The notes: a model not told the origin generated them from the sequence alone. A stretch of DNA of 12,461 bases from Neptuniibacter sp. (GCA_030149405.1 JASBRM010000388.1:1-12461); one strand, 5' to 3'. Positions 5,826 through 12,461 are shown, counted from the first letter of the stretch. Program-made: numbers and translations.

Positions 5826-6848
5826 CTACCCAATCCAACCTTTATATAAATCACAGCGGAAAACATCTTCCACCAACTGGTCTTTATCGACCATGATGCC
5901 ACTTAATTGGCCGCAGTCATTCATCTGGTCCAGCAGAAATAGACCATGGTCACGATCTGGCATATTTAGGTTTTCATTGTAAAAATGTTGCTCCATTGAA
6001 TAGGGAGGGTTGAACGTTGCCAGCTGTTTTGCCGCGTGATCAAGATAAGGCGGAAGGGCCAGTAGCTCCATTAATTCCGTTCTGTTAGTTGCATCTTCAG
6101 CCCATTTGCACGCTTCATAGAGAGCTGTTACCAGAGCACGGTGTGTATTTGGGTTCTCATCTGCCCATTTCTGAGTTACTCCCATCACCTTTTCCATATG
6201 GGAGCCCCAGATCTTATGGCCTGTTGTTAATAATCCACCCGTTTGTTGCATTAATGCCAGACTGTTCCATGGCTCACCTACGCAATAGCCATCAATCAAA
6301 CCATTGGCTAGGTTCTCCAACATCTGTGTTGGCGGCACAGCAACAAGCTGAACATCTTCTTCGGTATTAATGTTGTGTTGATTGAGCCAGTAACGCAGTT
6401 GGTAATGGTGATTTGAATAGGGGTAAACCGTTGCTATCACCGGTTTACGTTCACGGTTTTGGATCAGCTCTTTGAATGTATTCCCGACCGCTTCCTGATT
6501 GTTCCAGTCAGTGATTTGGTCAACCAGTTCCAGATACAGCTCTTGTGATAGAGTAATGGCTGTACCGTTATGGCTTAAGGTTAAAGCGGTTAACATAGGT
6601 GTTTTGTTGCCGTTTAGGCCCAAGGTTGCGGCAAGGGGCATCGGAGCAAGCATGTGCGCTCCATCAAGAAGGCCAAAACTCACTTTATCTCGGATGGAGG
6701 CCCAGGAAGATTCTTTGCATAAAATGACATTCAGGCCGTACTTACTAAAGAAACCTTTCTCCCGAGCAACAACGAGTGGAGCACAGTCAATCAAGGCAAT
6801 AAAGCCCAGCTTGAGGTCTGTTTTTTCTAGCGCCAGATGGTCTGACAT
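5826..6848 (-). CDS. nasS: NasS: cytoplasmic nitrate sensor, partner of NasT
   Basis: A 340-residue homologue of NrtA without a signal peptide: the family core starts almost at once (DLKLGFIALIDCAPLVVA from residue 11). Shared motifs with the NrtA encoded nearby include [31 protein letters not shown] and DENPNTHRALV. It is about 120 residues shorter than NrtA. In Azotobacter, Pseudomonas, Paracoccus and Bradyrhizobium, NasS binds nitrate or nitrite and holds NasT inactive when these are absent. The leaderless form and the place directly behind nasT support this role. The ATG is preceded by AGAGG 8 nt away, and only 16 nt separate it from the nasT stop, so the two are translated from one message. 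It could be misannotated as a CmpA/NrtA transporter protein, but without a signal peptide it cannot act in the periplasm. Confidence 0.92.
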   Translation of the reverse strand: MSDHLALEKTDLKLGFIALIDCAPLVVAREKGFFSKYGLNVILCKESSWASIRDKVSFGLLDGAHMLAPMPLAATLGLNGNKTPMLTALTLSHNGTAITLSQELYLELVDQITDWNNQEAVGNTFKELIQNRERKPVIATVYPYSNHHYQLRYWLNQHNINTEEDVQLVAVPPTQMLENLANGLIDGYCVGEPWNSLALMQQTGGLLTTGHKIWGSHMEKVMGVTQKWADENPNTHRALVTALYEACKWAEDATNRTELMELLALPPYLDHAAKQLATFNPPYSMEQHFYNENLNMPDRDHGLFLLDQMNDCGQLSGIMVDKDQLVEDVFRCDLYKGWIG

Positions 6849-6864
6849 AATATTACCTCTACAC

Positions 6865-7470
6865 CTATTTCCCCATTCCCGTTAACCCTTTTAACGCCTC
6901 AATTACATTCTGGGCCACCACAGGCAGTGACTGATGCCTGTCCATGGCAATTTTTCTGAGAGTCTGGTACGCCTGTTCTTCGTCACAGCCCTGATGTTTC
7001 ATCAGCATGCCTTTAGCTTTTTCAATGATTTTTCTGTCGGCTAGTTGGTTTCGGGCCTTATCCAGTTCAGCTTTTAAACTGCTGTGGGCATCGAAATGGG
7101 CAATGGCTGTATCGATTATGGCTGTAACGCGTTCTGGTTGAAGACCATCGGCTATATATGCACTGACACCCGCATTAATGGCATCGGACATGGTTTTATG
7201 GTCATTTTGTTTTTCAGCGAAAAAAACGATTGGGCGAGGGTTATTACGACTCATCGTGGCCATGCTCTCCAGCGTGTCACGATTAGGGGAGTCCATATCT
7301 ATAATAACGATGTCGGGAAGGCTTTCTTCGACATGCTTATTAAGATCACTGGTATTTGGCAGATGACAGACGACGTTATGGCCTAATTTATGTAACGCTT
7401 CTGTGAGCGCTTCTACTCGTTCCGGTTCATCGTCAATCAGCAGCACGTTCAAACGTTTGTCTTTACTCAT
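6865..7470 (-). CDS. nasT: NasT: receiver-ANTAR transcription antiterminator
   Basis: A 201-residue nitrate-responsive regulator that binds leader RNA hairpins and prevents transcription termination. Residues 1-125 form a receiver-like domain with acidic pair D13/D14 and D58 at the phosphorylation position. The usual switch threonine is replaced (FFAEK, 83-87), and the usual lysine of the Y-x-x-K-P motif is absent (AYIADGL, 104-110), as is common in the AmiR/NasT group. Phosphorylation is therefore probably not the signal; NasS binding is. Residues about 133-195 are the ANTAR domain: a coiled-coil ADRKIIEKAKGMLMKHQG, then DEEQAYQTLRKIAMDRHQSL, with the conserved A-Y-x-x-L-R-x-x-A-M. It is first in the nasTS operon and divergent from nasA. 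A sigma-54 match lies at 7505-7520, and AGGA lies 4 nt before the ATG inside a palindrome. Its likely targets are the leaders at 1536-1737, 5145-5258 and 7568-7643. Confidence 0.94.
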   Translation of the reverse strand: MSKDKRLNVLLIDDEPERVEALTEALHKLGHNVVCHLPNTSDLNKHVEESLPDIVIIDMDSPNRDTLESMATMSRNNPRPIVFFAEKQNDHKTMSDAINAGVSAYIADGLQPERVTAIIDTAIAHFDAHSSLKAELDKARNQLADRKIIEKAKGMLMKHQGCDEEQAYQTLRKIAMDRHQSLPVVAQNVIEALKGLTGMGK

Positions 7471-7473
7471 TCG

Positions 7474-7493
7474 ATCCTATTCCGGAAAAGGAT
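7474..7493 (-). promoter_or_regulatory. 20-bp palindrome covering the nasT ribosome binding site
   Basis: A near-perfect palindrome with a single mismatched pair lies 4-23 nt upstream of the nasT ATG. In the minus-strand RNA, ATCCT pairs with AGGAT and TT with AA around CCGG, so the AGGA site is inside the stem. The start site predicted from the sigma-54 element is near 7494, so this hairpin would be the whole 5' end of the message. It could limit nasT translation, or be a DNA operator. Confidence 0.5.
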
Positions 7494-7504
7494 ATGTAAT
7501 CCAC

Positions 7505-7520
7505 AGCAATATCTATTCCA
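7505..7520 (-). promoter_or_regulatory. Sigma-54 promoter of nasTS
   Basis: Minus-strand TGGAATAGATATTGCT has GG-N10-GC spacing and about 10 of 12 consensus positions, including the complete TTGCW. It stands 8 bp from the divergent nasA promoter. The predicted start near 7494 would leave a leader of only about 24 nt. Confidence 0.6.
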
Positions 7521-7528
7521 TCTTAATC

Positions 7529-7544
7529 TGGCATATACCTTGCA
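7529..7544 (+). promoter_or_regulatory. Sigma-54 promoter of nasA
   Basis: TGGCATATACCTTGCA matches 11 of 12 positions of the -24/-12 consensus with exact spacing. The predicted start is near 7555, giving a leader of about 134 nt. It is back to back with the nasT promoter, leaving no room for enhancer sites between them. Confidence 0.8.
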
Positions 7545-7567
7545 ATTTACAGTGCATAATTTTTTAT

Positions 7568-7581
7568 ACGCAACGGTGCGT
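7568..7581 (+). promoter_or_regulatory. ANTAR-type hexaloop hairpin in the nasA leader
   Basis: ACGC/GCGT closes the six-base loop AACGGT (A1, G4, C-G closing pair), about 13 nt downstream of the predicted start site. It has the same position and loop type as P1 of the nrtA leader. The stem is only 4 bp, plus a possible T-G pair. Confidence 0.5.
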
Positions 7582-7643
7582 GCTTGCTCGTAAACTACGA
7601 GGGATGCAGGCATCTGTTATCTCCAATATACGATAGAGCAAGC
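7582..7643 (+). promoter_or_regulatory. Candidate conformational switch in the nasA leader
   Basis: GCTTGCTC (7582-7589) and GAGCAAGC (7636-7643) are perfect 8-bp complements, followed by an AT-rich stretch with several T residues. The 5' arm starts directly after the hexaloop hairpin. Its CTC is also part of a local hairpin CTCGTA/TACGAG (7587-7601), so the two folds compete. It resembles a terminator/antiterminator pair, but the 46-nt loop and weak U-run make this uncertain. No second A1/G4 hexaloop was found. Confidence 0.35.
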
Positions 7644-7688
7644 CTATAATTTATTTGTTGCAGATCGGATAGTTTTTTGGAGGTCAGG

Positions 7689-10325
7689 ATGCATAAAACA
7701 ACCACGTGCCCCTACTGTGGTGTAGGTTGTGGCGTTAATGCCGAAGTCGAAAATAACGCTGTAGTCGGTGTTAAAGGTAATAAAGAGCATCCAGCAAATT
7801 TTGGTCGTCTCTGTGTTAAAGGTTCCTCGCTTCATGAAGTGCTGGGGCAACAGGGCAGGCTTCTCAATCCTTTGATCAATGGTCAGCAGTCAACCTGGGA
7901 TGATGCACTCGAAACAGTCGCAGAAGGATTTAAACGCACTGTTATGGAGCATGGGTCGGATTCGGTTGCACTGTATCTGTCGGGTCAGATTCTTACCGAA
8001 GACTATTACGTCGCCAATAAATTCATTAAAGGCTTCATCGGAACCGCCAATGTAGATACCAATTCACGTTTGTGTATGGCTTCTGCTGTTGTGGGTTATA
8101 AACGTGCATTTGGCTCCGATACTGTGCCATGTTGTTACGAAGACCTAGAACTGACCGATCTTTTGGTGATGGTTGGATCTAACGCAGCCTGGAACCATCC
8201 GATTCTGTTCCAGCGCATGCAGAAGGCGAAAAAGGCCAACCCAAACCTTAAAGTCATTGTTATTGACCCAAGAAGAACAGCAACCTGCGATATTGCAGAT
8301 CTGCACCTTGCTATAAAGCCGGGGACTGACAGTGAATTGTTTACAGGGCTGCTGAGTTATCTCGCTGAAGCGGGTGCGATTAATAAAGAATATATTGAAG
8401 CCAATACAGAAGGCTTTGATCAGGCGATCTCTATTGCGCAATCGCAGTTTTCTGATCTGCAGACAGTTGCTGAATTTTGTGATGTATCCGTGTCAGATTT
8501 GCAGGATTTCTTCGAAAGCTACGCCAAAACTGAAAAGGTTATTACCTTCTACTCTCAAGGTGTAAACCAGTCTTCGTCTGGTTCGGATAATGCTAATGCG
8601 ATCATTAACTGTCACCTGGCAACTGGGCGTATCGGCTATGAGGGTGCAGGTCCGTTCTCTATTACGGGTCAGCCTAATGCAATGGGTGGACGTGAAGTGG
8701 GAGGGCTTGCGAATCAGATGGCTGCCCATATGGACTTCAAAGATACAGAAGCTGTGGATCGTGTAGCCCGTTTCTGGAATGCCGAAAATATGGCGCAGCA
8801 AGATGGCTTGAAAGCCGTTGATATGTTTGAGGCCATCGAAGCTGGAAAAATCAAAGCAGTCTGGATTATGGGTACTAACCCAGCAGTCAGCCTGCCAAAT
8901 ACAGATCAAATTGTTCGAGCGCTTGAAGCCTGCCCATTGGTGGTTGTTTCCGACTGTATTGGTGATACAGATACACTTCGATACGCAGATGTATGCCTGC
9001 CAGCAACGGGCTGGAGTGAAAAAAATGGCACAGTGACCAACTCCGAGCGTCGTATCTCTCGTCAGCGCAGTATTTTGCCGCCAAGCGGCGAAGCAAAGCA
9101 TGATTGGTGGATCATCAGTGAAGTAGCTAAACGCATGGGTTTTGAAGAAGCATTCAGCTATGAGCATCCTTATCAGATCTTTGCTGAACATGCGGCTTTA
9201 TCTGGATTTGAAAACAACGGCACCCGGGATTTTGATATCAGTTTGTTTGAAGATATCGACGAGAAAACCTATGACTCCCTGTCACCTGTTCAGTGGCCGG
9301 TCACTAAGGAAGCTCCTTATGGCACAGCCCGTATGTTCTCGGATGGGCGTTTCTTTACCCCTTCAGGTAAAGCCCGGTTTGTCGCGATTGAATCTTCAGC
9401 ACCAGTGCAGCAGCCAACTGAGGAACTGCCATTTGTACTGAATACGGGCCGTATTCGCGACCAGTGGCATACCATGGCCATCACGGGTCGAACACCACGT
9501 TTATTCCAACATCGCGATGAACCGTTTATTGAATTGAATGAAGCTGATGCCAGTAACCTTAAAATTACCGAAGGCGATCTGGTGCGTGCCAGTAACTCCC
9601 AAGGTGAGTTTATTGGCAGAGCCCGTGTAGTTGGATCGGAACAGCGCAAAGGCGAGGCATTTGTGCCTATGCACTGGAATAGCATTTTCAGTTCCAAAGG
9701 CCGAATGGGGGTGCTGATTGAGCCGGTAACTGATCCATTCTCCGGCCAGCCAGAATCCAAACACGGACGTGTGAAACTGGAACCTATGAACCCTGCATGG
9801 CAGGGGTGGTTGATGTGTCGCAATGAATTAGAGAGCGATCTTCCGGTAGAATACTGGTCCAAAGTACCGAAGCAGGGCGCTACGCTATTCTATCTCGCCG
9901 ATTCATCATATCTGGAAAATGGTATTGATTGGTGTAAAGAGAATCTGGGTGAAGTTGATATCTGGCTGGAAGATAAAGGCAGTAACAGTTTCCGTGCCGC
10001 TGGCTTAGATGGGGAACAGCTGGAGTGGGCCTTCTTTGTAATGCCTTATGGGCAGATCCCTTCCACAAAATGGCTGGAAGAGATGTTTGAGAAGACTGAA
10101 GTATCTCTGGATGAGCGTCGTTACCTACTAAGTGTGACTGGCTGTGAGCTGGAAGATCCAGGCGAACTTATCTGTAGCTGTTATCAGGTGGGTAGTAATG
10201 CCATCGAAGATGCCATCAGCCAGGGCTGCAAGTCAGTTGAGGCATTGGGTGCTAAACTAAAATGCGGTACCAACTGCGGTTCATGTATTCCAGAGCTGAA
10301 TGCGCTGTTAGCAAAGCAGTTGTGA
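7689..10325 (+). CDS. nasA: Assimilatory nitrate reductase, Mo-bisMGD catalytic subunit with BFD-like domain
   Basis: Cytoplasmic enzyme reducing nitrate to nitrite for assimilation. The 878-residue protein starts with a [4Fe-4S] site C7, C10, C14 and C42, the last followed by the conserved V-K-G. It continues through the molybdopterin oxidoreductase domain with a probable Mo-ligand cysteine C129 (NSRLCM), ITGQPNAMGGREVG near the cofactor, and the molydop-binding beta-barrel at about 580-700 (LNTGRIRDQWHTMAITGRTPRL). The C-terminus is a BFD-like [2Fe-2S] domain with C829-x-C831-x31-C863-x2-C866, exactly the Bfd spacing, as in Klebsiella NasA. The ATG at 7689 has GGAGG 5 nt before it; an in-frame TTG at 7677 would overlap that site. 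Expression likely needs sigma-54 plus relief of the leader by NasT. No electron-transfer subunit or nitrite reductase adjoins it. Confidence 0.96.
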   Translation: MHKTTTCPYCGVGCGVNAEVENNAVVGVKGNKEHPANFGRLCVKGSSLHEVLGQQGRLLNPLINGQQSTWDDALETVAEGFKRTVMEHGSDSVALYLSGQILTEDYYVANKFIKGFIGTANVDTNSRLCMASAVVGYKRAFGSDTVPCCYEDLELTDLLVMVGSNAAWNHPILFQRMQKAKKANPNLKVIVIDPRRTATCDIADLHLAIKPGTDSELFTGLLSYLAEAGAINKEYIEANTEGFDQAISIAQSQFSDLQTVAEFCDVSVSDLQDFFESYAKTEKVITFYSQGVNQSSSGSDNANAIINCHLATGRIGYEGAGPFSITGQPNAMGGREVGGLANQMAAHMDFKDTEAVDRVARFWNAENMAQQDGLKAVDMFEAIEAGKIKAVWIMGTNPAVSLPNTDQIVRALEACPLVVVSDCIGDTDTLRYADVCLPATGWSEKNGTVTNSERRISRQRSILPPSGEAKHDWWIISEVAKRMGFEEAFSYEHPYQIFAEHAALSGFENNGTRDFDISLFEDIDEKTYDSLSPVQWPVTKEAPYGTARMFSDGRFFTPSGKARFVAIESSAPVQQPTEELPFVLNTGRIRDQWHTMAITGRTPRLFQHRDEPFIELNEADASNLKITEGDLVRASNSQGEFIGRARVVGSEQRKGEAFVPMHWNSIFSSKGRMGVLIEPVTDPFSGQPESKHGRVKLEPMNPAWQGWLMCRNELESDLPVEYWSKVPKQGATLFYLADSSYLENGIDWCKENLGEVDIWLEDKGSNSFRAAGLDGEQLEWAFFVMPYGQIPSTKWLEEMFEKTEVSLDERRYLLSVTGCELEDPGELICSCYQVGSNAIEDAISQGCKSVEALGAKLKCGTNCGSCIPELNALLAKQL

Positions 10326-10347
10326 CCTGTAATAAAAGTATTATTTG

Positions 10348-10372
10348 AAGTGTGTATGATCGCGCACTTTTT
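10348..10372 (+). terminator. Probable terminator of nasA
   Basis: AAGTGTG pairs with CGCACTT (7 bp, one G-T) around an 8-nt loop, with a run of five T overlapping the end of the stem. It lies 22 nt after the nasA stop. It is moderate in strength. Confidence 0.45.
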
Positions 10373-10375
10373 AAA

Positions 10376-10519
10376 GTCTGTATCAATTCCAACTATATGT
10401 CGGAATGGTAACAGGCGGATCGAATAACAAAACCAGAATAGGAACCATATCATTTTTGTGATGAGTTCCTTCCAGAGTAGAGACTATTCAACCGGGCATC
10501 TGTAGATGCCCATTTTTTT
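10376..10519 (+). ncRNA. Candidate small structured RNA between nasA and ybaN
   Basis: This interval has no ORF but continuous plus-strand structure: CTGT...ACAG (10377-10413) enclosing ATTCC/GGAAT with an inner AC/GT, then GGAAC/GTTCC (10441-10469) enclosing ATCA/TGAT, then a strong intrinsic terminator at 10494-10519. A terminator 170 nt past nasA, after a nearer one at 10348, suggests that a separate short transcript ends here. No clear promoter was recognised, so a structured 3' UTR of nasA is the main alternative. Confidence 0.3.
10494..10519 (+). terminator. Strong intrinsic terminator
   Basis: A perfect 7-bp stem GGGCATC/GATGCCC with loop TGTA is followed by ATTTTTTT. It ends any plus-strand transcript from nasA or from the intergenic RNA candidate, 41 nt before the ybaN start. 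Confidence 0.9.
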
Positions 10520-10560
10520 GCCTGCTATTCTTAGACAAATGTTTGTTTGTTGGATGAGTA

Positions 10561-10950
10561 ATGAGAAAAACGGTTGTCAGAATTCTGTATCTTATCGCTG
10601 GTTGGCTTTTTGTTGCGCTGGGATTGATAGGAGTTCTATTACCACTTGTCCCCACAACACCTTTCCTGCTGGTAGCGGCTTTTTGTTTTTCCAGAAGCTC
10701 TGAAAGGTTACATCAATATTTGTTAAACCATCGCCTCTTTGGCAAGTTTATCCGTGATTGGGAAACCTATGGCGTAATTCCTCTGAAGATCAAAGTGCTT
10801 GCAACAGGCATGATGTTATTGATGGTCAGCTACCCGCTTATCTTTAAAACCTTCCATATAGGTCTAAAAGCTGCAGTAGTGGTTACTATCATGGGTGCAC
10901 TAGCTTATATCTGGACACGTCCCTCAGAAACGACACTTAATCAACGTTAA
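10561..10950 (+). CDS. ybaN: YbaN/DUF454 family inner-membrane protein
   Basis: A 129-residue membrane protein of the DUF454 (YbaN) family, whose function is not established. Seen: an N-terminal hydrophobic hairpin at about 7-45 with the family-typical GLIGVLLPLVPTTPFLLVAAFCFSRSS region, then the conserved cytoplasmic part RLHQYLLNHRLFGKFIRDW (49-67) with IPLKIKVLA, and two more hydrophobic segments at about 78-95 and 102-118. The length is normal for the family. The ATG at 10561 has only a weak ribosome binding site (GGATGAG ending 2 nt before it). The strong terminator 41 nt upstream leaves little space for a promoter, so it is either expressed from within that gap or by read-through. It has no evident link to nitrate metabolism. 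Confidence 0.85.
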   Translation: MRKTVVRILYLIAGWLFVALGLIGVLLPLVPTTPFLLVAAFCFSRSSERLHQYLLNHRLFGKFIRDWETYGVIPLKIKVLATGMMLLMVSYPLIFKTFHIGLKAAVVVTIMGALAYIWTRPSETTLNQR

Positions 10951-11009
10951 ATGGCCCTACACAGGTCAATCTTTTTAACTTTTTTGAATGAAAGTTTTTA
11001 ATTACAAAG

Positions 11010-11038
11010 TAGTTAAAATTTTAATAAAAACATTGTTT
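11010..11038 (+). repeat. AT-rich direct repeat, copy 1
   Basis: It shares an identical 20-bp core (11014-11033) with 11115-11134, plus TAG before and TTT after the core at the same offsets. The core contains the 10-bp palindrome TAAAATTTTA. Confidence 0.7.
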
Positions 11039-11110
11039 AAAAAATGAACACTTAATATTCAATAAGTTAGGCCTCATTTTTAAAATCGCTGCCTGAAAAT
11101 TCCTCAAAAT

Positions 11111-11139
11111 TAGATAAAATTTTAATAAAAACATGCTTT
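11111..11139 (+). repeat. AT-rich direct repeat, copy 2
   Basis: Second copy of the element at 11010-11038, displaced by 101 bp. It ends about 83 bp before the HDOD start codon. Possible duplicated promoter or binding site for a DNA-bending protein. Confidence 0.7.
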
Positions 11140-11222
11140 TAATCATTTCAAAGAACACTAGGATTAAGTTAAACGCAGCCCCAAAAGGCTATTGATCAAC
11201 TAAGAATACGTGGGTGAAGGTC

Positions 11223-12461
11223 ATGAATACTTCAGCCAAAGACACTGGAATGAAATTGAAAGTCGCGATTTACGATCCAGCCAAGAACTATGTGGAATGG
11301 CACCAGGAACTGGCGGTCGCGGGTTATGTTTGGGAAGTCCTCAGATTCACTACTATGCAGAATATGATGGATGAGCTCAAAGAAAGACGCTTTGATATTG
11401 TGATCGTAGCCTGTTCCATGTCCCTGGGTGCAAAGGATGAGCTGGACTTGATGTCCAGAGTAGCCATCGAGCAACCAAGTGCGATCCGTGTATTCTTTGG
11501 TGCAGATTTCTGGAACGCGTCTAATCGTGCGAAAGCTTCTGAGCAGGCTCATCGTGTATTTGGTTCATACGATCAGCGCGAAGCAGTTGCAGAAGAGTTG
11601 GAGTACGTTGTCAAAATTACTCGCCTGTTAAATCGTACTGCGATACAGGATTACGTCTCGAATCTGGGTTGTCTGCCAACTCCTCCGGACATCTACCAGA
11701 AGCTGACATCGGCTATTAATTCCGATATTAGCGGCTTGGAAGAGATTAGTGAGATTGTTGAACAGGATCCTGCTGTAGTCGCACAGATTATGAAACAGGT
11801 GAACTCTGCCTTTTTTGGTGTCGGTAGAACAATATCCAGCCTGAGAGATGCGATTTCTTTGCTGGGTGTACGAAATATTCGCAGTATTGCATTAAGTTCG
11901 CAGCTCAGCAGCCAGTTTTCTGAAGGTCAGGGTTGGGATAAGTTCAGCTTTGAAAGCATGAATCAGCGCGCACTGGTAGTGGCTCGTCTGGCTCAGGCAA
12001 TTAGTCGTCGTGCTGGTGCAAGCAAATATGTACAGGAACAGGCTTTCCTCGCTGGGTTGTTACATGATCTGGGCGTGTTGATTATGGCTTCTCATGATCC
12101 AGAGCAGTACAGCAAGCTGATTTCTTATTCTGTGAAAAAACAGAAACCCATTTATTTGGTTGAGAAAGCAGCATATGGCTTCTTCCATGGTGAGGTTGCA
12201 GGATCTTTACTGGCTTTATGGAATCTGTCACCTCATGTTGTTGAAGCGGTAATGTTGCATCACGTACCACATTTGAGTGTTTCTAAAGAGTTTACTGCCC
12301 TGACTGCAGTGCATGTGGCCGATGCCATGTTGCCATCAATACCAGTTTTGGGTGAGTGCGATCTGTCCAGTAACTTATCAGTTAAGTATCTTGAACAGGT
12401 TGGCGCGGTAGAGGAAGTGTCTGGATGGCGCAACCTCGCAAATGAATACAGTGATCGTATG
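11223..12461 (+). CDS. HDOD-domain signalling protein with degenerate receiver (3' end cut by window)
   Basis: 413 codons are visible with no stop, so the gene continues past the right edge. Residues about 11-135 look like a response-regulator receiver (LKVAIYDPAKNYVEWHQEL, then RRFDIVIVACSMSLG). The phosphorylatable aspartate position reads A-C, so it is probably a pseudo-receiver. Residues about 146-350 are an HDOD domain: LPTPPDIYQKL, EIVEQDPAVVAQIMKQVNS, ISSLRDAISLLGVRNIRS, then GLLHDLGVLI with H281/D282, YGFFHGEVAGSLLALW and VMLHH. HDOD proteins act in signalling and regulation (chemotaxis, biofilm, stress), usually without proven catalysis. ATG 11223 is chosen; GTG 11214 and ATG 11250 are in-frame alternatives, since GAAGG stands only 2 nt from 11223. 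What the missing C-terminus holds is unknown. Confidence 0.88.
   Translation, partial: MNTSAKDTGMKLKVAIYDPAKNYVEWHQELAVAGYVWEVLRFTTMQNMMDELKERRFDIVIVACSMSLGAKDELDLMSRVAIEQPSAIRVFFGADFWNASNRAKASEQAHRVFGSYDQREAVAEELEYVVKITRLLNRTAIQDYVSNLGCLPTPPDIYQKLTSAINSDISGLEEISEIVEQDPAVVAQIMKQVNSAFFGVGRTISSLRDAISLLGVRNIRSIALSSQLSSQFSEGQGWDKFSFESMNQRALVVARLAQAISRRAGASKYVQEQAFLAGLLHDLGVLIMASHDPEQYSKLISYSVKKQKPIYLVEKAAYGFFHGEVAGSLLALWNLSPHVVEAVMLHHVPHLSVSKEFTALTAVHVADAMLPSIPVLGECDLSSNLSVKYLEQVGAVEEVSGWRNLANEYSDRM

Larger units (their letters stand above)
10951..11222. other. AT-rich intergenic region before the HDOD gene
   Basis: No ORF of note was seen here. The stretch 10970-11160 is very AT-rich and contains two copies of an AT-rich element (separate entries). 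No clear terminator for ybaN and no confident promoter could be picked. GAAGG at 11216-11220 is the likely, closely spaced ribosome binding site of the next gene. Confidence 0.5.

Noticed and set aside
5821..5828. Bidirectional terminator between the ABM gene and nasS
   Set aside because: The stop codons are 2 bp apart and no hairpin with T-runs was seen at the junction.
7677..7688. TTG start for nasA upstream of 7689
   Set aside because: It overlaps the GGAGG site that serves ATG 7689, and the family N-terminus begins just before the CPYCGVGCG motif.
8493..9191. Long minus-strand open frame (232 codons) opposite nasA
   Set aside because: It is antisense to a strongly supported nasA domain, its translation resembles no family, and it has no convincing ribosome binding site.
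9317..9862. Minus-strand open frame (181 codons) opposite nasA
   Set aside because: It is a shadow of the nasA C-terminal half, and the low-complexity translation shows no domain.
10506..10703. Plus-strand open frame overlapping the ybaN start
   Set aside because: It starts inside the terminator stem and is out of frame with the recognisable DUF454 protein.

Overview
The window carries a nitrate assimilation gene cluster from a Gram-negative gammaproteobacterium. The mid-range GC content, the protein sequences and the layout suggest a marine Oceanospirillales-type organism, but this is an inference and no species can be named. No mobile element, CRISPR array, tRNA or rRNA was seen.

Layout. 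On the minus strand, 5124 down to 17 reads nrtA - nrtB - nrtD - narK: a nitrate ABC importer (periplasmic binding protein, permease, ATPase) followed by an MFS nitrate/nitrite transporter. A small plus-strand ABM-fold gene (5497-5823) diverges from nrtA and converges on nasS. On the minus strand, 7470 down to 5826 reads nasT - nasS: an ANTAR-type RNA-binding antiterminator and its cytoplasmic nitrate-sensing partner. nasA (7689-10325, plus), the assimilatory nitrate reductase with a C-terminal [2Fe-2S] domain, diverges from nasT. To the right are a YbaN/DUF454 membrane protein and the first 413 codons of an HDOD signalling protein that runs off the right edge; these two look unrelated to nitrate. 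No nitrite reductase (nirBD) is inside the window.

Regulation is the most interesting part. Strong sigma-54 (-24/-12) promoter matches lie upstream of nrtA, nasT and nasA, with a weaker one before the ABM gene. The nasT and nasA promoters stand back to back with only 8 bp between them. Downstream of these promoters the leader RNAs carry hairpins with six-base loops of the form A-N-N-G-N-N, the known signature of ANTAR-protein targets. Two leaders, before nrtA and inside the operon between nrtD and narK, also carry strong intrinsic terminators. In both, an AAAGGC hexaloop hairpin overlaps the 5' arm of the terminator, so hairpin and terminator exclude each other. The model that follows is: sigma-54 sets the nitrogen-limitation requirement; nitrate bound by NasS releases NasT; NasT binds the leaders and prevents termination. 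The internal narK leader would add a second nitrate checkpoint for the MFS transporter alone.

Other signals: GC-rich intercistronic hairpins in the ABC operon, a palindrome covering the nasT ribosome binding site, a structured intergenic RNA candidate ending in a strong terminator (10376-10519), and a duplicated AT-rich element upstream of the HDOD gene.
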